64,000 nucleotides of DNA from the NCBI GenBank assembly GCA_039187315.1, contig JBCCZQ010000004.1, forward strand, positions 1 through 64,000. Reading direction: 5' to 3'. A program made the translations under genes and the position numbers. This stretch comes from JANQQZ01 sp039187315. Its GTDB lineage: Bacteria; Planctomycetota; Phycisphaerae; Phycisphaerales; UBA1924. The first letter of the stretch is position 1; every line of letters starts with the position of its first letter. Under the pieces are notes generated by a model that ran no database searches, was not told the DNA's origin, and worked only from the letters and a program-made list of their open reading frames with translations. This document shows, one piece after another, positions 54,325 to 61,523 of the stretch.

Positions 54325-55788
54325 CTAGGCGTAGCGGCTGCGATCGGTGCGGAACGGCTCGTCGAGGTTCACGATCATGTACCGCAGCGCGTCCGCGGCG
54401 TGGTCGGGGCCGTCCTTGGCCGGCTCGAGGCTCGTCGGCGACTGCTCCGGGTAGTGGTAGCGCTCGAGCGCGTCGATCAGGTGCACGCACCGGCGGTGGA
54501 TGAGCAGCTTCGCAGGGCCCGACGCGGGCGCGAGCCGGGCTGTCACGAGCCGGATCCCCTGCTGGACGGCCGAGGGACGGGCGCGGACGGTCAGGCCGGC
54601 GTGTCGCAGCACAGCGATGTCGCTCAGCCCGGTCTGACCGGAGCGCTGGTGGCCGGCGGGGTCGACGCCGATCCAAACCGGCGCTGGCCAGCCGCCGCCG
54701 CAGATCGCGCGGGCGTGGTCTTCGAGCACGGTCTCGCGTTCAACGCGTTCGCCGACAACGCGGACCACGCCCTCTCGGTCGACGCACGCGTGCAGGACGA
54801 CGGTCGGTGCCCGGAATCCGAAGTCCATGCCCGCGATCCAGGTCAGTCCCGACGCATCATGCTCGACCGCATCATCGAAGACGTGCGCCGTCCGGTCGAA
54901 GGCCGGGTAGACCGCGTCCGTTCGGCGTGGGCGTTTGCAGAGCATCTCGGACTCCCAGACGGGCAGCGAGACGCGGCGCTTCATCGTGATCGCGTCTTCG
55001 ATGTCGATGTGACCTTCCTGCTCGGGCGGGAGCACCTTCGCGCGGCCGCCGCACTCGTCCCAGAGCGCGCAGGGGGTGCCGTCTGCTGCGTGGCATTGAA
55101 ACTCGTCGGTGCAGCGGGCGAGGACGTCGGTGACGCCCCACTTGAACAGGGCTCGCGTGCCGCGTTGCGCCTCGCTGACGAGGTCGGCCATCATGCCAAA
55201 TGGCCGGTGCATGGTCGAGAGGCACTCGATGACGCCGCGGACGCGTCCGCCCTCGAGGTTGGTCGACCGCGTGACGAGCTGGGCGGCCTCCCAGATAGCT
55301 GGGCTGATCAGGTCCACCTCGTCGCAGCGGAGCTTCTGGACGCGTGTGCCTCGGATGGCGGCGTGGCTGGCGGCGAGGAGCTCGACGCGGGAGCCGCTGG
55401 TCAGCCGCAGGCGCTTGTCGGTCGGCTTGCCATCGACGAGCTCGGCGAAGCCGGGTCGCTCGAAGATGCCGCGGAGGTGCGCGTGCATGCGGCCCGCTTG
55501 CTCGAGGCTGCCCGCAACGATGCGGATCTCGACGCCGGGCTTGAAGACCATGTCCAGTGCCGTGGCGACGGCGCCCAAGAACGTCTTGCCCCCGCCGCGG
55601 TTGGCCCAGACGACCGCGTCGCGCGGCCTGCGGTCCTCGAAGAAGGCGTGGCAGATATAGGCGAACGGTGCGCCCAGGCCCTGGCAGCCGGCGGGCGTCA
55701 CCGCCCCCATCGGCGGACGGGGCATCGTTACCCCGATGCGCTCCCGGAGGAACCCGTGCAGCTGGTCATCGTTTTCTGGCCGGTCCAT
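54325..55788 (-). CDS. phage-type terminase large subunit (ATPase plus nuclease)
   Basis: The product has 487 residues. The ATG at 55788 has GGGGA 3 nt before it and overlaps the acetyltransferase gene by 23 bp. The ATPase half has Walker A WANRGGGKTF (61-70), Walker B KLRCDEVDLI (Asp156, Glu157) and coupling motif CLSTMHRP. Between the halves lie four Cys (226, 232, 240, 246) in a zinc-ribbon-like spacing. The nuclease half has Asp322 in IAGMDFGFRAP, Asp376 in WIGVDPAGHQ and Asp462 in DGPDHAADALRY, the RNase H-like metal triad. It looks fully active. No portal, capsid or maturation protease gene is near. It is last in a four-gene overlapping operon. Confidence 0.88.
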   Translation of the reverse strand: MDRPENDDQLHGFLRERIGVTMPRPPMGAVTPAGCQGLGAPFAYICHAFFEDRRPRDAVVWANRGGGKTFLGAVATALDMVFKPGVEIRIVAGSLEQAGRMHAHLRGIFERPGFAELVDGKPTDKRLRLTSGSRVELLAASHAAIRGTRVQKLRCDEVDLISPAIWEAAQLVTRSTNLEGGRVRGVIECLSTMHRPFGMMADLVSEAQRGTRALFKWGVTDVLARCTDEFQCHAADGTPCALWDECGGRAKVLPPEQEGHIDIEDAITMKRRVSLPVWESEMLCKRPRRTDAVYPAFDRTAHVFDDAVEHDASGLTWIAGMDFGFRAPTVVLHACVDREGVVRVVGERVERETVLEDHARAICGGGWPAPVWIGVDPAGHQRSGQTGLSDIAVLRHAGLTVRARPSAVQQGIRLVTARLAPASGPAKLLIHRRCVHLIDALERYHYPEQSPTSLEPAKDGPDHAADALRYMIVNLDEPFRTDRSRYA

Positions 55789-56536
55789 GGTCCCCGTCCC
55801 CTGTTTCGGATCGTGCTTTCGGTCGCTCGGCGGCGTAGGCGATGGGCGGGGCAAGCAGGGCGCCTGCAGCGAGGGCGGCCAGGCGGTCGACCGTCAGGCC
55901 GCGGGCCCGGCGGGTCGACGCGTTGGCTCTCGACCACGTGCGCAGCGCGCGTTCGAGCGATGGCGACGGAGTCGTGCGCTTGCGCAGCAAACGTTCGGCT
56001 GCTTCTTCGACGTCCGCGGTGCGAAGCGCGGCCAGCAGCCTGCGGTCACGGTCGGGCATCGCCGGCGCGGGCAGGCGTCGCATGCCGGCCCGCTCAAAGA
56101 ACGGGCAGACGGCGCCCATGGCGGCGATCGCCTCGGTGTGCTCGGTCTCCGGGTCGGCGAGGTATGCGCGAACGAGCCGCACCGCGAGGCTCAGGCCGCG
56201 GTAGCGAGGATCGACGATGACGCGGCTGATGGTGCGCAGGCCCGTGTTGATCGCCCGGGCGCGGGCCCGCTTGTCGGGGTCGCAGTAGCGTCCTGGCCAG
56301 GCGTGTGCTCGCCAGAGCCCGTTGAGCGTCGGCCGGCTGCTGACGAGCACACCGGCGAGCTCGCCGCGGCGGGTCTCGACGGCTCGCAGGACGCGGCAGA
56401 TCGTGGCGGGATGCCCCGGTCGGTAGTGCAGCGGGGCGAGGGCGCGGTAGTTGCTGCGCTCGCCCGGCTCGATACGGAGCCTGTGGTGCTGATCGGGCCC
56501 CGGTTTGGTGTCGATCAGGAACGCCGGTGTTCGCAT
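55766..56536 (-). CDS. GNAT-type acetyltransferase domain protein
   Basis: The product has 256 residues. The acetyl-CoA-binding core is suggested by ISRVIVDPRYRGLSLAVRLV (motif A with RxxGxxxA) at about 130-150, preceded by strands RAVETRRGELAGVLVSSRP and followed by AAMGAVCPFFERAGMRR, typical of GNAT motif B. The C-terminal about 70 residues are helical, ending in a hydrophobic stretch. It overlaps the ABC ATPase gene by 22 bp and the terminase by 23 bp. An ABC-type ATPase fused to a predicted acetyltransferase domain is a known arrangement (COG2401); here the two halves appear as adjacent separate genes. The substrate is unknown. Confidence 0.75.
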   Translation of the reverse strand: MRTPAFLIDTKPGPDQHHRLRIEPGERSNYRALAPLHYRPGHPATICRVLRAVETRRGELAGVLVSSRPTLNGLWRAHAWPGRYCDPDKRARARAINTGLRTISRVIVDPRYRGLSLAVRLVRAYLADPETEHTEAIAAMGAVCPFFERAGMRRLPAPAMPDRDRRLLAALRTADVEEAAERLLRKRTTPSPSLERALRTWSRANASTRRARGLTVDRLAALAAGALLAPPIAYAAERPKARSETGDGDHGPARKR

Positions 56537-57225
56537 AGTCCCCGCCGCCCAGGATCGAGCCTGTGGATCTCGGCGGGTGCTTCGAAGGGGACGAAGACAA
56601 GCAGGTCTGGGCGCAGCTCGGCGGCGAGCTCGTCGTGGGCTGTGGCCGCGACAAGGCCCGTGTCCGCGGGCAGTGTTCGTCGCGCGGCGACAGCCAGTGC
56701 CGAGGCGGTGGGGGAGTCGAGCGTGCTGGCGAACTCGTCTGCGAGGACGAGCGCGGCTCGGCCGGAGGCGTCGCGGATGCTGCGTGCGTTGTCGAAGGCG
56801 AGCGCGATGGCCAGGCGGGCGCGCTCGCCCTCGGAGAGCCGTCCTGCGGGGGTGACGAGCCGGCGGGCGTCAGCGAGGCCGAGCCGCGAGAGCAGGGTCA
56901 GCGCCTCGTCGAGCGGCCGATCGATGAGATCGACTGGGGCCTTGCGGATCCGCCTCGGGACAGGTTCGACGCGGACGCATCGCGGGTGTGAGCGCGCGAG
57001 CGCGTCGATCAGCAGGGACTTGCCGGCGCCGCTTGGGCCTGTAACGAGCGCGGCGGTGCAGGTTTCCAGCTCGGCTCGGAGTCGTTTGGCGTCATCGATA
57101 GCGCGTCGGCGGACGGTCCTGGCGCGCTGTCGGCCGGCGCTGGGTTCGATGGGCAGGCCGAAGGCTGCGCGGACACGCGTGGTCCTGGTCAGGCCGGTGC
57201 GTTGGCGTGGGCGTGGCTCAGTCAC
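56515..57225 (-). CDS. ABC-type ATPase, partner of the acetyltransferase
   Basis: The 236-residue soluble ATPase has Walker A TGPSGAGKSLL (62-72), signature LSEGERARL (130-138), Walker B LVLADE (159-164), a D-loop-like STLDS, and H-loop His197 in VAATAHDELA. All catalytic elements are present, with no transmembrane segment. The first 45 residues are Arg-rich and could contact nucleic acid. The GTG start lies inside the end of the HTH gene (8-bp overlap). It is unlikely to be a transporter. By COG2401-like context it probably acts on a nucleic acid complex with the adjacent GNAT protein and terminase. Confidence 0.8.
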   Translation of the reverse strand: MTEPRPRQRTGLTRTTRVRAAFGLPIEPSAGRQRARTVRRRAIDDAKRLRAELETCTAALVTGPSGAGKSLLIDALARSHPRCVRVEPVPRRIRKAPVDLIDRPLDEALTLLSRLGLADARRLVTPAGRLSEGERARLAIALAFDNARSIRDASGRAALVLADEFASTLDSPTASALAVAARRTLPADTGLVAATAHDELAAELRPDLLVFVPFEAPAEIHRLDPGRRGLCEHRRS

Positions 57226-57688
57226 CGCGGCGGTCCCGCTGGTTGGGCGCGGCTCGCCCGGTCTCCTGGGCGAGCTCGAACATGGCTTCGACGGCGTCGC
57301 GGTGCCTGCGGACGCTGTAGAGGCTCATGCCCAGCTCGCGTGCGATGACCCGGAGGCTCTTGCCCTTGATGTAGTGCCAGTTGGCTACGCGTCTCCGTGT
57401 TGGGCGCCAGCTATCAGCCTGGGCGGCCACGAAATCGAACCTCGGGTCGAGCATGCGTGTGGTGATGCGTCTGGCGCGTCGGCGGAGGGCTCTTGGGTCG
57501 GTGCCGAGCTCGGCGGCGATGGTCGAGCATGGACGGCCGGCGTCGAACATGTCCTCGATGAGGCGTCGATCGGGGGGATCGAGGAGCTTGGCTCTTCGTG
57601 TGAGCTGCTGGGCCTGGGCGCGTGTGCGACGGCGTCTCAGGTCGGTCGTGTTGGTACTGGCGGCGACGAGCGCGGTACTGACAATCAT
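57218..57688 (-). CDS. double helix-turn-helix protein, possible small-terminase analogue
   Basis: The product has 156 residues. The ATG at 57688 was chosen because CGAGG lies 7 nt upstream; a GTG at 57742 has no ribosome site and falls inside the operator region. Two helix-turn-helix-like units are visible: IEDMFDAGRPCSTIAAELGT followed by DPRALRRRARRI, and HYIKGKSLRVIARELGMSLY followed by SVRRHRD. Arg is abundant. It is first gene of the operon leading to ABC ATPase, GNAT and terminase. Its size, HTH content and place before a large terminase fit a DNA-recognition small subunit, though it might equally be a transcription regulator. Confidence 0.7.
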   Translation of the reverse strand: MIVSTALVAASTNTTDLRRRRTRAQAQQLTRRAKLLDPPDRRLIEDMFDAGRPCSTIAAELGTDPRALRRRARRITTRMLDPRFDFVAAQADSWRPTRRRVANWHYIKGKSLRVIARELGMSLYSVRRHRDAVEAMFELAQETGRAAPNQRDRRGD

Positions 57689-57800
57689 GAAAACCTCGTT
57701 TCTAAGTTGTTTGGGGTTGCAATCGCGCCGATCTGTGTTCACAATTGAAAAAACACAGCAGCATGTTCTCTCAAGACAGAACTATTTGCAAGGAACTTGT
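57689..57800. promoter_or_regulatory. divergent control region between LexA-like repressor and terminase operon
   Basis: It is 112 bp and clearly AT-richer than its surroundings. It contains two inverted repeats: CTGTGTT-N12-AACACAG (57733-57758) and GTTCT-N8-AGAAC (57765-57782). A possible plus-strand promoter is TTGCAA near 57717, 17 nt, then CACAAT overlapping the first repeat. AAGGA (57790-57794) is the repressor's ribosome site. The repeats are the likely binding sites of the repressor, allowing it to control both itself and the operon. Confidence 0.65.
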
Positions 57801-58805
57801 ATGGTAAAGCTCCGAAAGGGCGCACACCGGCGGTCGGTTGGATCCTGTGTGGATGAAACTGGGCGTTCCAGTGATGCTGGGCAAGCGCGTGTGGGTCGTT
57901 CTGTTGGAGGCGGTGCGATCAGCGGGCTTCGTTTGACGAGCTTGGGCTTGCTGCTGCGTGAGCGGCGAGTGTCGCTGGGTCTGTCGTTGACGACGCTGGC
58001 CGCTCGCGTTGGATGTGCGAAGAGCCTGCTTTCACAGATCGAGACGGGCGTGCGATCGACGCCGCCGAAGCCGACGATGCTGCGCAAGCTGGAGTCAGCG
58101 CTCGGCTGGCCGGCTGGCTGGCTGGATGAGCCGGCAGCGTGGGCGCGGACGCCCGAGGGGGTTCGCCGGCAGGTGGAGCGGAGTTCGGAGGCAGCGCGTC
58201 GGCTGCGTGCGATCCTCGCCGAGGCCGCATCGGGGTCCGGGTCGGACCGGGTCCGTGCGGGGTCGGTTCGCGGCACGCTTGACGGTTTGTACGCATCGGG
58301 CGAGCTCCGCCGGCTCGTAGATGCGGTGGATCCTCTTGGGTCGGCGTTGAGGGGTCCGGGCCTGGATTCGGTGTTTCCCGCTTCGCTGCCGCACGAGGTG
58401 CCGCTAATCAACCGCGTGGTGGCGGGGTACCCGACGGAGTTCACGGATCTGGGGTATCCGGCGCGGGTGGCGGACGAGTATGTGCGTGTGCCTGATCTGG
58501 CGGACCCGGACGCGTTCGCAGCGCGTGTGGTGGGCGATTCGATGTCGCCAGACTATCGGGAGGGGGATGTCGTGGTGTTCAGCCCAGCGAAGGCTGTGCG
58601 CGACGGATGTGACTGCTTCGCTCGCCTGGAGCCCGATCAGACCACAACCTTCAAACGGGTCTTCTTTGAGACGGACGGCGATGGGGCGGAGCGGATCCGG
58701 CTTCAGCCGCTGAACGCGTCGTATCCGCCGACCGTGCTGCCGCGATCGGAGGTGGCGGGGCTGTACCGGGCGGTTTCGGTCGTACGGACGCTGCCGGACG
58801 GTTGA
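57801..58805 (+). CDS. LexA/CI-like XRE repressor with S24 self-cleavage domain
   Basis: The product has 334 residues, with the ATG preceded by AAGGA at 6 nt. After a basic N-terminal tail of about 45 residues comes an XRE helix-turn-helix (LLLRERRVSLGLSLTTLAAR, then SLLSQIETGVRSTPPKPTML). A helical linker leads to the S24 domain. The parts needed for LexA-type autoproteolysis are all present: Ala208-Gly209 in NRVVAGYPTEF as cleavage site, nucleophile Ser247 in VVGDSMSPDYREGD, and Lys285 in TTTFKRVFF, 38 residues later. RecA-stimulated cleavage after DNA damage is therefore predicted. It is divergent from the terminase operon. Confidence 0.9.
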   Translation: MVKLRKGAHRRSVGSCVDETGRSSDAGQARVGRSVGGGAISGLRLTSLGLLLRERRVSLGLSLTTLAARVGCAKSLLSQIETGVRSTPPKPTMLRKLESALGWPAGWLDEPAAWARTPEGVRRQVERSSEAARRLRAILAEAASGSGSDRVRAGSVRGTLDGLYASGELRRLVDAVDPLGSALRGPGLDSVFPASLPHEVPLINRVVAGYPTEFTDLGYPARVADEYVRVPDLADPDAFAARVVGDSMSPDYREGDVVVFSPAKAVRDGCDCFARLEPDQTTTFKRVFFETDGDGAERIRLQPLNASYPPTVLPRSEVAGLYRAVSVVRTLPDG

Positions 58806-59122
58806 TGGCGGTTCTGTGACGGGGGTGTCGGAGTCGGGAACTTGTCGGCTCGGCCGTGCGGACGGGGGTAGGTTGGTTCGTTGGTTGGTTGGCGGGCGTG
58901 GCGGGTGACGCGTGGGGTGGTGTGCCGTATGCTTTCGCCGTGCAGCGGCTGCGGGGGTGGCCGCGGGGCCGCCGGTGGGTGCTGGCGCTCGATCGGTGGA
59001 CCGATGGTTGCCGCGAGCCAGCGGGTGAGCCCGACGCGAGTGGGGGATGCCGCGGACCGCGGGGCCCGATGACAGCGACGCCCGTGCGCCCGGTAGCGGC
59101 GTGCCGGTGAGGAGCGCGAACG
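58806..59122. other. 317-bp intergenic region
   Basis: It lies between the repressor and the excisionase-type HTH gene, both on the plus strand. It contains a short GT-rich run (ggttggttcgttggttggttgg near 58871) and high-GC DNA. An open frame of about 84 codons has no ribosome site. The last part carries GAGGAG, the ribosome site of the next gene. No terminator with a T tract was found. Confidence 0.4.
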
Positions 59123-60373
59123 ATGGCGAAGATGTTCTACTCGCTCGACGAGGCGGCGCAGGCGTTGGGCAAGACGCCCGCCGAGATCCGGGCGATGGTC
59201 GAGTCGGGCGAGTTGCAGGAGTTCCGTTCGGGGGACGATCTTGTCGTCAAGCGTGAGCAGGTCGACCTGCTGCGCGGCGACGATCCGAGCGAAGGCTCGA
59301 TCGCGAGTGAGATCCTCGGGACGGGCGACACGGGCGTTGGTGAGGTCGGCGCCGAGGCGTCCGCGTTCGACGAGGACTCGCTGGGCATGATCGGCTTGTC
59401 GGACTCGGTGATGGACGACGATGCGCCGATCGTCGATGCGGGCAACGAGGACAGCCTGGTGATCGGCCTCGAAGAGAGTTCCATGGCTGGCTCGCTGAAC
59501 CAGGAGGATCTTGGGCAGCCGGAGCTTGGCGATGAGATGGCGGACGAGCCGTCCGACACGGGCGTGTCGGCAAGCTCGGGCGGGAGCATCGGGCTGACGG
59601 ACTCGGTGACGGACACGGCCGCGGTCGTTGGCGACACAACGGCGGGCAGCAGCACGAGCGATCCTTCGCCCAGCGGCGACTCGGTTGGTTTGAGCGGCAG
59701 CGGCCTTGGCAGCGGTATCGGCTTGGCGCCGCTGACCGATCCTGCTGACCCCGGCGCGAGCGGTTCTGGCGTGATCAGCCTGGCGAACGAGTCGGGCGGC
59801 GATATCCCGATCGAGCTCGGCAGCGTGGACGCGAAGGATCAGACGGGGATCAGCATCTTCGACGACTCGCTGGAGGACGACGACGCGTCCGCGGCGACGA
59901 TCGTGACCACGGATGCGACGGCGCCCGACATGTCGACGCCGGACTTCGATGCCGGCGCATCGGGCTCGGGCCTGCTGGACCTGACACGCGAGGGTGACGA
60001 CACGTCGCTGGGTGTCGACCTGATCGGCGATGCGGGCGGGAGCGCCGCGGGCGTCGACGCCGGCGTAGCGGCTGGTGCGTTGTTCGAAACGCCCGACGCT
60101 GGCGAAACGGATCTGGCGACGGCTGCGCCGATGGCGGCATTCGCCGAGGCGTACGACGGGGGCGGGTCGGGGCTCGTTGGTGGGCTGGCGCTGGGAGTGA
60201 TCCTCGCGGCCCTGTTCACAGGTGCGATCGGCATCCTGTGGATGCGCGGTGGCACCGGTGCGCAGTTGTTCGAGCTGATCGGCGATGTGCCGTGGTTCGC
60301 GCCGGCGGCGGCTATCGCTGGGCTGACGCTGGTGGTCACGCTGATCGCGTGGGCGCTTGGGCGTCGCGGCTGA
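59123..60373 (+). CDS. membrane-tethered excisionase/MerR-type HTH protein
   Basis: The product has 416 residues, with GAGGAG before the ATG. Residues 1-52 are an excisionase-like winged HTH (FYSLDEAAQALGKTPAEIRA, then VESGELQEFRSGDDLVVKR). Residues about 53-345 are acidic and low in complexity, rich in Asp, Gly, Ser and Ala with recurring IGL-DS phrases. The C-terminus has two transmembrane helices (GLVGGLALGVILAALFTGAI and AAAIAGLTLVVTLIAWALG). This predicts a DNA-binding head on a long flexible tether at the inner membrane. It could link DNA to the membrane or sense envelope state. Function is unknown. Confidence 0.75.
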   Translation: MAKMFYSLDEAAQALGKTPAEIRAMVESGELQEFRSGDDLVVKREQVDLLRGDDPSEGSIASEILGTGDTGVGEVGAEASAFDEDSLGMIGLSDSVMDDDAPIVDAGNEDSLVIGLEESSMAGSLNQEDLGQPELGDEMADEPSDTGVSASSGGSIGLTDSVTDTAAVVGDTTAGSSTSDPSPSGDSVGLSGSGLGSGIGLAPLTDPADPGASGSGVISLANESGGDIPIELGSVDAKDQTGISIFDDSLEDDDASAATIVTTDATAPDMSTPDFDAGASGSGLLDLTREGDDTSLGVDLIGDAGGSAAGVDAGVAAGALFETPDAGETDLATAAPMAAFAEAYDGGGSGLVGGLALGVILAALFTGAIGILWMRGGTGAQLFELIGDVPWFAPAAAIAGLTLVVTLIAWALGRRG

Positions 60374-60400
60374 CGCGGGCCCGCACACGGACGGCGTGGA

Positions 60401-60841
60401 TTAGCCGAGGTCCGCGGGATCGACGATCGCGGGCCTGCTTGCGCGGCCGCCTGGGATGCCCAGGCGTGTAAGCAGTCCGGTCACGGCGTATCGGAGCCCT
60501 GTAGTTGTTGGGTTGGACGCGTCGATGCTTGCCGAGAGGACGCGGCCGCGTGCATCGGTAACGTCCAGATGGAGCCAGCGTCCTGCATCGACCCGGCTGA
60601 CGCGGGCTGCGGGGAGCTCGATCGGGATGTCGATGCGGTTGGCGTGGTCGATGAGCGTTGCGTCGGTGCGATTTCCGGTGATGGTGATGGCGAGGACCAC
60701 GTCGCTGTTCCGTCGTGTGTGGCTCGGATCGGGCAGGATGTCGGCGACGGCCGAACGCGGGAGCTTCCAGGCAACGGCGATCGCGGTGTGCTCGCGTGAG
60801 GCCGGCAGCTGATCAACGGTTGGGCGGCCGAGCACGCTCAT
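60401..60841 (-). CDS. hypothetical protein coupled to a GbsR/MarR regulator
   Basis: The 146-residue product starts at an ATG overlapping the regulator's stop as ATGA. It has a beta-rich pattern: TAIAVAWKLPRSAVADILPD, SDVVLAITITGNRTDATLID, then RWLHLDVTDARGRVLSASID. No signal peptide or metal motif is seen. Coupling suggests a function linked to the regulator. It ends just short of the plus-strand HTH-membrane gene (27-bp gap). The family is not recognised. Confidence 0.65.
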   Translation of the reverse strand: MSVLGRPTVDQLPASREHTAIAVAWKLPRSAVADILPDPSHTRRNSDVVLAITITGNRTDATLIDHANRIDIPIELPAARVSRVDAGRWLHLDVTDARGRVLSASIDASNPTTTGLRYAVTGLLTRLGIPGGRASRPAIVDPADLG

Positions 60842-61395
60842 GGCATCTTCCCGAGGAGCTTGGCGGCGGTTTCGAGGCCCTTGCCGCTTGGTCCGGCGAA
60901 GCGTTGGCTGAGCTTCTCGAGCGTCTGGAAGAACTCGAGCATGCGTTCGATGCGCTTCTGGAGAGAGGCCAGGTCCTGCTGCTGCTGCGGGTCGCCCGAG
61001 GCGTCCGGCGGCGGGCAGCGGTCGTGGATCTCGAACATGCGTGCGAGCAGCGGCTCGACCTCGCGCTTCATGCGTTCGCGCACGATGGATCGGAAGATGG
61101 ACCAGACGTCCTGGTCGGCTTCGAAGTATTCCTTGCGGTCGCCGCGTTTGTGGGTTCGGCTGACGATGCCCCAGTCGAGCAGGGCGCGGATGGACATGGA
61201 CGCGTTGCCGCGTGAGATCTGGAGGCGGTCCATGATCTCGTCGGTGTTCATCGGCTCGCCGGCGATGTAGAGCAGGGCGTGGACTTCGGCCATCGTGCGG
61301 CTGATGCCCCATGCGCCGGCCATCTGACCCCATGCGGCGATGAACTCATCGGCGATGTGCTGGACGCCGGCGGTGTTCGTGGGAGAGCTGGCCAT
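60838..61395 (-). CDS. GbsR/MarR-type transcriptional regulator
   Basis: 185 residues from the ATG at 61395. The winged-helix region reads ISRTMAEVHALLYIAGEPMN, TDEIMDRLQISRGNASMSIR and ALLDWGIVSRTHKRGDRKEY, the pattern of the GbsR branch, which controls osmoprotectant (choline/betaine) or similar genes in other bacteria. The C-terminal about 90 residues form long helices (LQKRIERMLEFFQTLEKLSQ) likely for dimerisation. An in-frame upstream GTG or ATG at 61434 would add 13 residues without a ribosome site. The target genes are unknown. Confidence 0.88.
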   Translation of the reverse strand: MASSPTNTAGVQHIADEFIAAWGQMAGAWGISRTMAEVHALLYIAGEPMNTDEIMDRLQISRGNASMSIRALLDWGIVSRTHKRGDRKEYFEADQDVWSIFRSIVRERMKREVEPLLARMFEIHDRCPPPDASGDPQQQQDLASLQKRIERMLEFFQTLEKLSQRFAGPSGKGLETAAKLLGKMP

Positions 61396-61457
61396 TGGGT
61401 GAGTATCTGATGAATGGGTGCGTGGGACAAGCATGAGTTTCAGAAATGATTGAAAAT

Positions 61458-61507
61458 GGGAATGGGGAATGGGGAATGGGCAATGGGCAGCGGGCAGCGG
61501 GGGTGGG
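61458..61507 (+). repeat. G-run tandem repeat with quadruplex potential
   Basis: At least seven runs of three or more G occur on the plus strand, separated by AAT, CAAT or CAGC, from degenerate gggAAT and gggCAGC units. The spacing satisfies the usual G-quadruplex pattern. It lies between the prenyltransferase stop and the regulator gene, so on the minus-strand messages it is C-rich. Confidence 0.75.
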
Positions 61508-61523
61508 TTCGTAGGCGAGGAGG

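Noticed and set aside
54325..58805. Ordinary prophage
   Set aside because: Only a terminase and a repressor are phage-like. No portal, capsid, tail, lysis or integrase gene or attachment repeats are visible on either side within the window.
58856..59110. Possible small Trp-rich protein before the excisionase-type HTH gene
   Set aside because: It has no ribosome site, is Arg/Gly/Trp-biased as expected from random GC-rich sequence, and has no domain.
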